Of a DNA stretch of 64,000 nt, positions 34,724-44,456 are shown piece after piece. Source of the stretch: Bacillus sp. RO1 (GTDB lineage: Bacteria > Bacillota > Bacilli > Bacillales > Bacillaceae_I); assembly GCF_012524115.1 (NCBI RefSeq), contig NZ_JAAZWB010000078.1:1-64000 (forward strand), read 5' to 3'. The notes beneath the pieces are model-generated. The model saw only the letters and a program-made list of their open reading frames with translations, ran no database searches and was not told the origin of the DNA. Both the position numbers and the translations under genes were made by a program. Position 1 is the first letter of the stretch. Every line of letters begins with the position of its first letter.

Positions 34724-35446
34724 CTACAACATCTTCTCCAAAAACACCTTTGCACGTTCTGTTTTCGGTGTGGTAAAGAACTCAGCAGGCGGCGCATCCT
34801 CCACTAACATTCCATCATCAAGGAACAATACGCGGTCAGCAACCTCACGTGCAAAGCCCATTTCGTGTGTCACAATAGCCATCGTCATTCCCGTTTGCGC
34901 TAGTGACTTCATAACTTCAAGAACCTCTTTTACCATTTCCGGGTCCAGTGCGGAAGTTGGTTCATCAAACAACATAACTTCCGGATCCATAGCCAGTGCG
35001 CGGGCAATGGCTACACGCTGCTTCTGACCACCTGACAGACGATTAGGATATTCTTTTGCTTTCTCAGCTAGGCCAACTTTTGCAAGGAGATCCATCCCTT
35101 TTGCTTCCGCATCCTTTTTTCCAATTCCTTTTACTGAGACAGGAGCATATGTTAGGTTTTCAAGAACCGTCTTGTGAGGAAACAGGTGAAAGTGTTGGAA
35201 TACCATCCCAAGATTCTGACGTACTTTATTGATATTCGTTTTCTTATTTGCAACATCTTGCTCTTTAATCCAGATATGACCGGAAGTTGGCTCTTCAAGT
35301 AGATTCATACAACGAAGCAATGTGGACTTTCCAGAACCAGACGGCCCGATGATTGCCACTACTTCCCCAGCCTTTATTTGAGTAGAAATTCCTTTAAGCA
35401 CCTCTAGCTTGCCAAAGGATTTGTGTAATTCTTCTATTTTAATCAT
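34724..35446 (-). CDS. artR: Amino-acid (probable arginine) ABC transporter ATPase ArtR
   Basis: 240-aa polar amino-acid ATPase. Walker [11 protein letters not shown]-loop VFQHFHLFP, signature LSGGQKQR, Walker [10 protein letters not shown] and the H-loop in IVTHEMGFA are intact. Its start overlaps the artQ stop by 8 nt. The order ATPase-permease-binding protein and the position near yqjA match artPQR (yqiXYZ) of B. subtilis. Arginine specificity is inferred from synteny. Confidence 0.92.
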   Translation of the reverse strand: MIKIEELHKSFGKLEVLKGISTQIKAGEVVAIIGPSGSGKSTLLRCMNLLEEPTSGHIWIKEQDVANKKTNINKVRQNLGMVFQHFHLFPHKTVLENLTYAPVSVKGIGKKDAEAKGMDLLAKVGLAEKAKEYPNRLSGGQKQRVAIARALAMDPEVMLFDEPTSALDPEMVKEVLEVMKSLAQTGMTMAIVTHEMGFAREVADRVLFLDDGMLVEDAPPAEFFTTPKTERAKVFLEKML

Positions 35447-36107
35447 AGCGTCTCATTCTCCTTTCAATGAGCTTGCCAATGAACGTCAGGATCATTACTA
35501 GTACGTAATAGATAAGTCCGGCAAAAATAAATGATTCCAAATATGCATACGTGTTAGAAGCAGTCATAAAGGAGCGTCTCATAACATCCATTACCCCGAT
35601 AACCGTAACTATTGCTGATTCTTTTGTAAGAGTTATATATTCATTCATTAGTGCAGGTAAAATATTTTTCAATGCTTGCGGTAAAATTATGTCTTTCATC
35701 ATTTGGCGATATGGCACACCTAAGGCCATAGCCGCTTCTCTCTGTCCTTTATCAACAGCCATTATCCCTGCACGAATTACCTCCGAGATATATGCCCCAG
35801 AGTTTAACCCGAAAGCAAGAATGGCAGCAGTTACCGGTTCAAACGTTATACCAGTTGCTTGCGGCAATCCAAAAAATATTAACATTAATTGAAGAACAAG
35901 CGGTGTTCCTCGGAAAATGGATGTATAAACATCCGCAAAAATCTTAAGTAGTTTAATTCTACCGATTTTACATAAAGCCAACAGCGTTCCTATGATAAAT
36001 CCTAGTATCCCAGCAAGTGATACGACTTGAAGCGTAACCTTCACACCAGCAAGAATATAATCCATGGAACCTGTGATGGCACTAAAATCTAAGAAGTCAA
36101 TCGTCAA
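35439..36107 (-). CDS. artQ: Amino-acid (probable arginine) ABC transporter permease ArtQ
   Basis: 222 aa, five predicted transmembrane helices. The HisM-type permease signature is seen in [12 protein letters not shown], and the EAA loop that contacts the ATPase is in [30 protein letters not shown] start at 36107 with AAAGGA upstream. It is separated from artP by about 270 bp that hold a hairpin and a dispersed repeat, unlike the tight operon usual for such genes. Confidence 0.92.
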   Translation of the reverse strand: MTIDFLDFSAITGSMDYILAGVKVTLQVVSLAGILGFIIGTLLALCKIGRIKLLKIFADVYTSIFRGTPLVLQLMLIFFGLPQATGITFEPVTAAILAFGLNSGAYISEVIRAGIMAVDKGQREAAMALGVPYRQMMKDIILPQALKNILPALMNEYITLTKESAIVTVIGVMDVMRRSFMTASNTYAYLESFIFAGLIYYVLVMILTFIGKLIERRMRRYD

Positions 36108-36175
36108 GTGCTACCAGTCCTTTCTGTCAAATTACCTAAATAACAAGGCAAGTATGAATATACAGTTTAAGAGCG

Positions 36176-36305
36176 GATGATTGGAGTGAGAGGCGAAGAC
36201 TCCTACGGGAGGTAGTGCTTAGGGGAGACCCCGCAGGCTTGCCGAGGAGGCTACCCAAGCGCCCCGTGGAAAACGAAGCCTTGCACGGAAATCATCAGCG
36301 GTGTA
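36176..36305 (-). repeat. GC-rich dispersed repeat, copy 3
   Basis: Starts GATTGGAGTGAGAGGCG, contains GACTCCTACGGGAGG and GGGGAGACCCCGCAGGC, and ends GGAAATCATCAGCGGTGT. Same orientation as the copy at 8488. It is inserted between artQ and artP. Confidence 0.85.
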
Positions 36306-36331
36306 AAACCGTATTCTCATACTAACAAGAA

Positions 36332-36364
36332 AATCAAAAGGGCAAATACTGCACCCTTTTGATT
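36332..36364 (-). terminator. Hairpin after artP, probable partial terminator
   Basis: AATCAAAAGGG (36332-36342) and CCCTTTTGATT (36354-36364) form a perfect 11-bp stem 10 nt past the artP stop, followed on the minus strand by TTTTCTTG. Such hairpins let the binding protein be made in excess over the membrane genes. Confidence 0.75.
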
Positions 36365-36374
36365 ACATGAAAGC

Positions 36375-37172
36375 TTATTCTTCTTCTCCACCAAACCATT
36401 TGTTAATTAACTTTTCCATCTCACCGTTCTCTTCCATCTCTTTCAGAACTCGGTTAAATTCCTCCGTTAATTCACTGCCTTTAGGAAGGGCAATCGCAGA
36501 TCCTTCTTCATCAGACTCAAGCGTGAAACCAGTCAAATCAGCATCTTTTTCCATGAAGCCTTTCATAACTGTATCTTCAATGATAGCTGCATCAAAACGA
36601 CCAGTTTTTAGATCTTGTACAATTTGTGGGATGCGGTCGCGGTTTTCAATAGTGATATTCACTTCTTCTGCAATTTCTTCCGCTTTGTCATATTGAATGG
36701 ATCCCATTTGTACGCCAACCGTTTTACCTTCTAAATCTTCTAAACTAGTAATATTGCTATCTTTCAATGAAACAATCATGTGATTCGCAGTATAATATAC
36801 ATTTGTAAAATCAACTTGCTCTGCACGCTCTTCTGTAGGTGTCATACCTGCCAAAATAAGGTCAATGTTACCTGACTTCATCGCAGTGATTAAACTTCCA
36901 AAATCCATATCTTGAACTTTCAATTCATAACCAAGCTCTTCTGTAATAGCTTTCGCAAGATCAACGTCAAAACCGATAATCTCTTCTCCAGCTTCCGTGT
37001 CGATATACTCAAATGGCGGATAGTCAGCGGAAGTTCCCATTACTAACACTTTATTTTCTCCTTCCCCTTCTCCATCTCCACTTGTTTCATCGCCATTGCC
37101 GGAAGTTCCACAAGCGGACAACAAACCTACTACTAAAATACTAATAAATGAATACACAAACCATTTTTTCAC
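36375..37172 (-). CDS. artP: Amino-acid (probable arginine) binding lipoprotein ArtP
   Basis: 265-aa family 3 solute-binding lipoprotein. The lipobox LLSAC places the lipidated Cys at 21, followed by an acidic Gly-rich linker. Binding-protein motifs are GTSADYPPFEYIDTE, IIGFDVDLAKAI and MDFGSLITAMKSGNIDLIL. GTG start at 37172 with AGGGGG upstream. An ARG-box-like TGTTAATATTTATGCA occurs at about 37299-37314 upstream, weak evidence for ArgR control. Confidence 0.92.
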   Translation of the reverse strand: MKKWFVYSFISILVVGLLSACGTSGNGDETSGDGEGEGENKVLVMGTSADYPPFEYIDTEAGEEIIGFDVDLAKAITEELGYELKVQDMDFGSLITAMKSGNIDLILAGMTPTEERAEQVDFTNVYYTANHMIVSLKDSNITSLEDLEGKTVGVQMGSIQYDKAEEIAEEVNITIENRDRIPQIVQDLKTGRFDAAIIEDTVMKGFMEKDADLTGFTLESDEEGSAIALPKGSELTEEFNRVLKEMEENGEMEKLINKWFGGEEE

Positions 37173-37442
37173 AATAATTTCCCCCTATTCTCTTTTTCAG
37201 AAAAAAGTAAAAATTTAATTTAATTATGAAACAAACCTACATTTAAATCAAGTATAATTGCGATGTATGTTTATTCGGATAAATGTATTTTAACACATGT
37301 TAATATTTATGCAATATAGTTAATAAAGATAAATAATATTTTTATATTTTTATTATTCTGAAATATTCACATTCTGTTATAATTCCATTAGTCTAGGTTC
37401 ATGTTATAATTACAATGAACTAGAAAAGAGAGGTGATTTAAG

Positions 37443-38093
37443 ATGAACACAGATGCTAAATTGGACTTGATTTTAAATAGGATGTTGGATTTTAAAGATG
37501 AAATGAAAAAAGATCTAAGTGAGTTGAACGACAGAACTTCCATCCTCTCTGACAACCAGATCCTAATGAAGGAGGAGATTCGTGGGCTTAACGAAAAAAC
37601 CTCCATCCTCTCTGACAACCAGATCCTAATGAAGGAGGAGATTCGTGGGCTTAACGAAAAAACTTCCATCCTCTCTGACAGCCAGATCCTAATGAAGGAG
37701 GAGATTCGCGGACTTAACGAGAAAACCTCCATCCTCTCTGACAATCAGATCCTAATGAAGGATGAGATTCGCGAACTTAACGAGAAAACTTCCACACTCT
37801 GTGAGAATCAGATGCTTATGAAGGAAGAAATTAGCGTACTTGGTGAAAAAACATTCATGCTTTCTGCAGGACAGCACCAGATAAAAGAAGAACTCCATTC
37901 TTTGAGAAATACTACTAGCACACTTCGCGAGGAATTCTATTTATTCAGGCATGATGTAAACGACAGGTTTAATGAAATCAACGCTACCTTAACAAGAATA
38001 GAAAATGATCAAACTAAGGACATTGAAGCGATACTTGAAGAAATATCTGCAAAATTGGATGAAAGAGATCAACGTGATTTTGAATCAAAATAA
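37443..38093 (+). CDS. Coiled-coil protein with 21-residue tandem repeats
   Basis: 216 aa, no signal or membrane segment. Residues about 25-150 are six copies of a 21-residue (three-heptad) repeat of the type LNEKTSILSDNQILMKEEIRG; the central ones are almost identical at DNA level (63-bp units), and the outer ones diverge. N- and C-terminal parts are also heptad-rich (NDRFNEINATLTRIEND). A long rod, probably multimeric. RBS GAGGTGAT, and TATAAT at 37405-37410. It is divergent from artP. I do not recognise a family; minus-strand frames through the repeats are shadows. Confidence 0.8.
   Translation: MNTDAKLDLILNRMLDFKDEMKKDLSELNDRTSILSDNQILMKEEIRGLNEKTSILSDNQILMKEEIRGLNEKTSILSDSQILMKEEIRGLNEKTSILSDNQILMKDEIRELNEKTSTLCENQMLMKEEISVLGEKTFMLSAGQHQIKEELHSLRNTTSTLREEFYLFRHDVNDRFNEINATLTRIENDQTKDIEAILEEISAKLDERDQRDFESK
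37525..37800 (+). repeat. 63-bp coding tandem repeat
   Basis: Four near-identical copies of a 63-bp unit (three heptads), for example ATCCTCTCTGACAACCAGAT recurring every 63 bp at about 37542, 37605, 37668 and 37731, with a few synonymous and Asn/Ser changes. Recent slippage or unequal crossover is the likely origin. Confidence 0.88.
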
Positions 38094-38175
38094 TAAAACC
38101 AGTTTATGTACCCCTTGGAGTTTGTCCTCGTAAGAACTTCTCTATTAAAACATTTATACAAATTCCTTTAAAAAA

Positions 38176-38214
38176 AGTGCAGGGAGCACTTATTAAGAAA
38201 GTAGTCCCTGCACT
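38176..38214 (-). terminator. Terminator of the two-component/sigma operon
   Basis: AGTGCAGGGA (38176-38185) and TCCCTGCACT (38205-38214) form a perfect 10-bp stem; the minus strand continues into a seven-T run. A single decayed hairpin-repeat relic (GTCCTCGT...) may lie near 38126. Confidence 0.88.
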
Positions 38215-38221
38215 AATATGA

Positions 38222-38728
38222 TTAAGCACTCAATTCTACTGCCATCTGTTCTTTTAATTTCCTTCGAGCTCTATGGATCTTTGACTTGACAGTAGCTGGA
38301 TTCATCTCTAACGCCTTAGCAATTTCCCGCTCTTTTAATCCTCTTTCCATTTTTAAAACGAGCAGTTTCTTGTCTTCCGTTGTGAATTCTTCCATCTTTT
38401 CATCTAGGAGCTCCTTCAACAGTTTCACTTCTACTTCTGCTTCCACGTTTTGACCTGCTTCTTTTCCTAGACAATCTAAGACCTCTAATTCCATCGGACA
38501 TCCTTTGTTTTTTCGCTCTCGTCTGACAAAATCAATAGCTGTTCTCGTAGCAATCACGCAGAGCCAAGCTCCTATTTTTTCAATTTCCTCTAAGCTTTCC
38601 AATTTCTTATACGCCTTTATGAAAGTTTCCTGCACATTGTCTTCAGCCAACTGGCGGTCGCGAATAACGGCTAAGCTCACGTAAAACACTCTGTCATAAT
38701 GCTCATTATATATTGTCGTGAAATCCAC
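38222..38728 (-). CDS. ECF-type RNA polymerase sigma factor
   Basis: 168 aa with sigma region 2 (about 6-70, LAEDNVQETFIKAYKKL and IGAWLCVIATRTAIDF) and region 4 (about 115-165, LKEREIAKALEMNPATVKSKIHRARRKLKE). GTG start at 38728, one base after the kinase stop, so it is in the same operon as the two-component system. No anti-sigma gene is next to it; the kinase gene takes the usual place. The target promoters are unknown. Confidence 0.9.
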   Translation of the reverse strand: MDFTTIYNEHYDRVFYVSLAVIRDRQLAEDNVQETFIKAYKKLESLEEIEKIGAWLCVIATRTAIDFVRRERKNKGCPMELEVLDCLGKEAGQNVEAEVEVKLLKELLDEKMEEFTTEDKKLLVLKMERGLKEREIAKALEMNPATVKSKIHRARRKLKEQMAVELSA

Positions 38729-38729
38729 C

Positions 38730-40967
38730 TTATTCCACCACTCTCAAACCGATATTCACTTTAAATAAATCGCCGTCCGTTTCAATATCAAGACTTCCTT
38801 CATGAAGATCGATGATAGATTTTGCAATAGCAAGGCCAAGTCCAGAACCATCTGTATGTCTGGAGGTATCTCCTCTTTTAAAGCGTTCGTATAGTTCTTC
38901 ACTTTGATCATTCAATTCGTATTTTGATACATTTTTAAACGTAATTTTTGCTTTGTTTTCAATCTGTTGGACTTGTATATAGACTCGTGAATGTTCCAGT
39001 GAGTATTTCACGATATTTCCTATCAAGTTATCAAATACACGCCACAATTTCTGTCCATCCACCATGGCATATAAAGGTTTATCCGTGTTGGCAACTCGAA
39101 ATTGCAAATTTGATTCCTTCAATGAATCATCATATTCTGCCAAGGCTTGTTGAAGGAGCTGGTTTAAATCTACACGCTCTTTTACAAGCTCGATATTCCC
39201 GCTCGCCATTTTGGAAACTTCAAATAAATCCTCAATTAGTCCCTTTAAACGTTGTGACTTTCTATCAATAATCTCAAGGTACGCGGACCGATCCTCAGCA
39301 GTCAGGTCGTTTTTCTTCAAAAGCTCCGTGTAAGTGATGATGGAGGTTAACGGTGTTCGAAGATCATGGCTGACATTTGTAATCAGCTCTGTTTTCAAGC
39401 GCTCACTTTTTGCCTGCTCGTTTAAAGATACCTTAACCCCTTGATTCAATACATTTAGGTTTGCTGCCATTTTAGAAAGAATGGAATTCCCTTTCACTTC
39501 TATTGGCTCCCCTAGTTTACCTGATGCCATCTCCTCTGTTTTAATGGAAATCTTATTGAAATAACCGACACTTTTTACTAAAAGAATGAACGTCGGCACT
39601 CCTATGAAAATAGCAAAGAGGAAATATAGTAGGAAGAAAGCTATATCAATAAAGATCATAAAGAATCCAAAGCCTAATCCAAATACTAACGCAAGGAGAA
39701 TGAACACTTGTATGCCTGTAGTTGTATTTAGGAAGGCCTCCTTAATAACTTCATAGATGCGATCGTATGCTTTTTTACAGAATTTAAAAATAATGAAGAA
39801 CAAACTACTCTTCCATAGTTCTCTGAAGTCAGATATACGCCTCATACTAGCAAACAAATAGCGTAACTGGACGTAAGTGAGTAAACTTAAAATAGTAGAG
39901 ATAAATATACTTATTACAAATTCGGTCAGATACATAGTGGAGCTATAGGTTAGCTGATTAATGCAATCATGAACCCATGTTAAACTGAATAAGAGTAATA
40001 AAGCTGATATTCCCGCCACAACAACGCTTAAGTCAACTGGAATTTTGTCATATAGTGTTTGCCATCTCCCTCGTTCTTTTGGTATGGAAACCACTTTAAT
40101 CATCGCGACAAACCAAATCAATAAAACAATCAATGATGCTATCCCTAGTCTCCAGAACCACATTCTGTTTTTTTCATAACTATTTCTAGCTGTCATTAGC
40201 TCACTGTCCGAAGCAAGTTCTTTTGGAACCCCTATCGTCCCTTCAAAATCCCCTCTTACATCTGCAATTGTTTGGTATAACCAGTCCTCATACGGCCAAT
40301 TAGTGGAATGAAAATAGTCCTCACCTGATATTTTATACTTGGTAACATACAACATATTGCTCTCATTGAACACTTGATCCATTGATGAATTATGAACAGC
40401 GGTATTAGTAAAAGTTTTTTCACCTTGCTCAAAAAAGTATTGGAAATCGTCGTAAAATCTTGAAGGATACAAATCAAAATTTGAATCTCTAGCAAAATAC
40501 TCTTCCACTATTTTTTCTTTTTCTGATCTTATTTTCTTCTCTACATGTTCATCACTTGAAAAGTTCTTTTGAATGTCATCTAATTTTTCATCTCTTTCAG
40601 CTACTATCTCTTCTGGTTGCTCGCTTATTTCGCCATCCTCTGCAAGTTGAAGTCGCTCCTCATATTGATAGCGGATGTTATCAAGTTGAGCATCCAAAGA
40701 ACCATATTTATAACGATGTTCTTCTATTTCTTCCATGGAGACGTGTATCTTTTCTTTAACACTCTCTTCAGATAACGTTCCTAATTCGCTGGTAATTAAA
40801 TAATTGGCATATTGCGCAAGTTCCTGCTGAAATTCTTCCGTTTTAAAATAACTTTCCTGATTAAATCTATCTAGATTATAGATAAAATAAAAGCTTCCAC
40901 TTAGCGCACTAACAAAAACTAGTGACATACAGAAAGCTACTATTCTATTTCTCCATCTTGTACCCAA
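38730..40967 (-). CDS. Membrane sensor histidine kinase with large extracytoplasmic domain
   Basis: 745 aa. One N-terminal helix (about 9-31), an extracytoplasmic region of about 240 residues rich in charged helices (to about 270), then a block of further hydrophobic helices (about 272-460), a HAMP-like linker (about 465-510), HisKA with phospho-acceptor His534 in NVSHDLRTPLTS, and HATPase_c with DNLIGNIVKYS and GSGLGLAIAKS. TTG start at 40967 with AGGTGG about 9 nt upstream, overlapping the regulator gene by 23 nt. The stimulus is unknown; the topology suggests an envelope signal. Confidence 0.9.
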   Translation of the reverse strand: MGTRWRNRIVAFCMSLVFVSALSGSFYFIYNLDRFNQESYFKTEEFQQELAQYANYLITSELGTLSEESVKEKIHVSMEEIEEHRYKYGSLDAQLDNIRYQYEERLQLAEDGEISEQPEEIVAERDEKLDDIQKNFSSDEHVEKKIRSEKEKIVEEYFARDSNFDLYPSRFYDDFQYFFEQGEKTFTNTAVHNSSMDQVFNESNMLYVTKYKISGEDYFHSTNWPYEDWLYQTIADVRGDFEGTIGVPKELASDSELMTARNSYEKNRMWFWRLGIASLIVLLIWFVAMIKVVSIPKERGRWQTLYDKIPVDLSVVVAGISALLLLFSLTWVHDCINQLTYSSTMYLTEFVISIFISTILSLLTYVQLRYLFASMRRISDFRELWKSSLFFIIFKFCKKAYDRIYEVIKEAFLNTTTGIQVFILLALVFGLGFGFFMIFIDIAFFLLYFLFAIFIGVPTFILLVKSVGYFNKISIKTEEMASGKLGEPIEVKGNSILSKMAANLNVLNQGVKVSLNEQAKSERLKTELITNVSHDLRTPLTSIITYTELLKKNDLTAEDRSAYLEIIDRKSQRLKGLIEDLFEVSKMASGNIELVKERVDLNQLLQQALAEYDDSLKESNLQFRVANTDKPLYAMVDGQKLWRVFDNLIGNIVKYSLEHSRVYIQVQQIENKAKITFKNVSKYELNDQSEELYERFKRGDTSRHTDGSGLGLAIAKSIIDLHEGSLDIETDGDLFKVNIGLRVVE

Positions 40968-41637
40968 TCCCCCATACCACCTTTAAATATCTTGGATTTT
41001 TTGGATCTATCTCAATCTTTTCTCTAATTTTTCGAATATGTACCGCCACTGTATTTTCTGCATTGTAGCCAGGCTCATTCCATACCCGCTCGTAAATATC
41101 ATTGATGGAAAATACTCGTCCGGCATTGGTCATCAATAACTCCACTATTTTATATTCAATCGGCGTCAACTTGACCGGATCTCCCTGAACCGTAACTTCC
41201 TTGGATTCTTTATCAATGGTCAGTCCGTTCAAATCAATGACTTTCTTGATTCCTTCAAACGTACCAAGTGTGACATACCTCCTGAGCTGCGATTTCACTC
41301 TAGCGACAAGCTCCATTGGATTAAACGGCTTTGTCACATAATCATCCGCTCCAACCTGCAGCCCAAGGATTTTATCGGTATCCTCACTTTTTGCGCTTAA
41401 GATGATGATTGGAATGTTTTTTTCTTCACGAATCCTGTGCGTTGCAGAAATACCATCAAGCCTCGGCATCATCACATCTAGTAAAATTAGATGCACTTCT
41501 TTTTCATGAAGCATTTCTAACGCTTCCACCCCATCTTGAGCCTTTAAGACCTTTACACCTTCATTTTTTAAATAAATTTCAATCGCATCTCTTATTTCTT
41601 TCTCATCATCTACTACCAACACCGTATAGTTCGCCAT
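40945..41637 (-). CDS. OmpR/PhoB-family response regulator
   Basis: 230 aa. Receiver domain with VVDDE, phospho-acceptor Asp54 in LLDVMMPRLDG and Lys103 in TKPF; the C-terminal winged helix is in VKLTPIEYKIVELLM and NTVAVHIRKIREKI. It heads the three-gene operon with the kinase and the sigma factor. Four CTTAAG-like repeats at 11-12 bp spacing upstream of its start suggest autoregulation. Confidence 0.94.
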   Translation of the reverse strand: MANYTVLVVDDEKEIRDAIEIYLKNEGVKVLKAQDGVEALEMLHEKEVHLILLDVMMPRLDGISATHRIREEKNIPIIILSAKSEDTDKILGLQVGADDYVTKPFNPMELVARVKSQLRRYVTLGTFEGIKKVIDLNGLTIDKESKEVTVQGDPVKLTPIEYKIVELLMTNAGRVFSINDIYERVWNEPGYNAENTVAVHIRKIREKIEIDPKNPRYLKVVWGIGYKMEK

Positions 41638-41695
41638 CTCTCACCCTTCTCCCACTTACCATTGTTTCTCTATGTACACATCATATATGGTAAAT

Positions 41696-41735
41696 CTTAA
41701 GTATTATTGAAGTATTTTCTTAAGAATTTCTTAAG
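41696..41735 (-). promoter_or_regulatory. Direct repeats upstream of the response regulator, probable autoregulatory sites
   Basis: CTTAAG at 41696-41701, TTGAAG at 41707-41712, CTTAAG at 41719-41724 and CTTAAG at 41730-41735 are spaced 11, 12 and 11 bp, the phasing typical for OmpR-family tandem dimers. A minus-strand -10 (TATGAT) lies at 41680-41685, so the sites overlap and flank the -35 position. Confidence 0.6.
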
Positions 41736-41851
41736 TTACTAACCTATTATATAATTGTTGCGAAGTGGGAAACATGGAAACATTAATTAAATATAAGAAT
41801 TAAACTTAAAATATATTTAGAAGTAAGGTATTTTCTGTTTTGTATAAATAA

Positions 41852-41886
41852 AAGCCACAAAACCCTATTCACTGGTTTTGTAGCTT
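41852..41886 (-). terminator. Terminator of the amylase operon
   Basis: CAAAACC pairs with GGTTTTG within a longer AAGC/GCTT-flanked stem (41852-41864 with 41874-41886). The minus strand continues with T-rich sequence. Confidence 0.75.
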
Positions 41887-41896
41887 CTTTAGTAGC

Positions 41897-42541
41897 TTAT
41901 GTGAGACGAGGTACTTGTTCCCACAACTTGTAAAATTTTTGGAAATTATTATCCTTGTAAGAAATGTTTTCGCCTATTAGCTCTACATAGAAAAACAAAT
42001 CGTCTGTTAGGCTTTCTTCGTTTAAATTAACGGTATATTCCCAAAGTTCTATCTTGCTATATGGAATGTACTCTTTAAACCTCGCTTCACTAATTAGTGA
42101 GTGGCTCTCATTAAAACATACAAATCGAACACTTCTCTTGTTATACGAAGGTTTTATCAATATTGATCCTGTTAGTTTTAGGTGTTGTAAATATAGTAAA
42201 TGATGTTTAATTATTGATTCTTCAAGAACAATATCTCCAAAGCTTCCTCCAATATGATAATCATCTGTTATATAGGAAGAAGAAAGACTTAATTGAAAAG
42301 TAAGCCCTTCTGCTAATAATCCAGACTGTTTCGTTAGCAAGATATCAAACTTGATAACTCTTTGATTACCCATTACCGTTACATTCGTACTATGGACTTT
42401 GTCAAAGTTAGCACCTATTGAATAGTTCATCATAGGTTCTTTATTATCCATTGTGCTAATAGGGACGGTTGCATACGCCTCTAATTTATACATGTGATAT
42501 GATAGATCACTAATTTCCGCATGTAGCAGCGCAATTTTCAT
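41897..42541 (-). CDS. Protein of unknown function downstream of amylase
   Basis: 214 aa with no signal peptide, no transmembrane helix and no domain I recognise. It is rich in alternating hydrophobic/polar strands (YSIGANFDKVHSTNVTVMGN, SSSYITDDYHIGGSFGDIVL), so a beta-sandwich is plausible. GGGGGA lies about 10 nt before the ATG. It begins 27 bp after the amylase stop with no terminator between, and a terminator follows it, so the two are probably co-transcribed. The lack of an export signal next to a secreted enzyme is odd. Confidence 0.6.
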   Translation of the reverse strand: MKIALLHAEISDLSYHMYKLEAYATVPISTMDNKEPMMNYSIGANFDKVHSTNVTVMGNQRVIKFDILLTKQSGLLAEGLTFQLSLSSSYITDDYHIGGSFGDIVLEESIIKHHLLYLQHLKLTGSILIKPSYNKRSVRFVCFNESHSLISEARFKEYIPYSKIELWEYTVNLNEESLTDDLFFYVELIGENISYKDNNFQKFYKLWEQVPRLT

Positions 42542-42568
42542 TTAATTAATCATCCCCCAGAAGAACAG

Positions 42569-44383
<1,815 letters not shown>

Positions 44384-44407
44384 AAAACGCTCCTTATGAG
44401 CGTTTTT
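44384..44407 (-). terminator. Terminator of the GH18 gene
   Basis: AAAAACGCTC pairs with GAGCGTTTTT around CTTA(T). The minus strand then reads T-rich. It lies about 50 bp past the GH18 stop. Confidence 0.85.
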
Positions 44408-44456
44408 AGTGATGAATAATATAGCTTCGATTTATTTAAGATTTAATTTTCTATCT

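Noticed and set aside
34154-34807. Long open frames with 17-residue repeats on both strands
   Set aside because: They exist only because the repeat is 51 bp; sister arrays are 52 bp and break frame, both strands are equally open, and no SD or conserved start is present. The plus-strand frame even runs on into artR.
37388-37744. Minus-strand ORF with SERMEVFSLSPRISSFIRIWL repeats
   Set aside because: It is the reverse of the coding 63-bp repeats of the plus-strand coiled-coil gene, which has SD and promoter.
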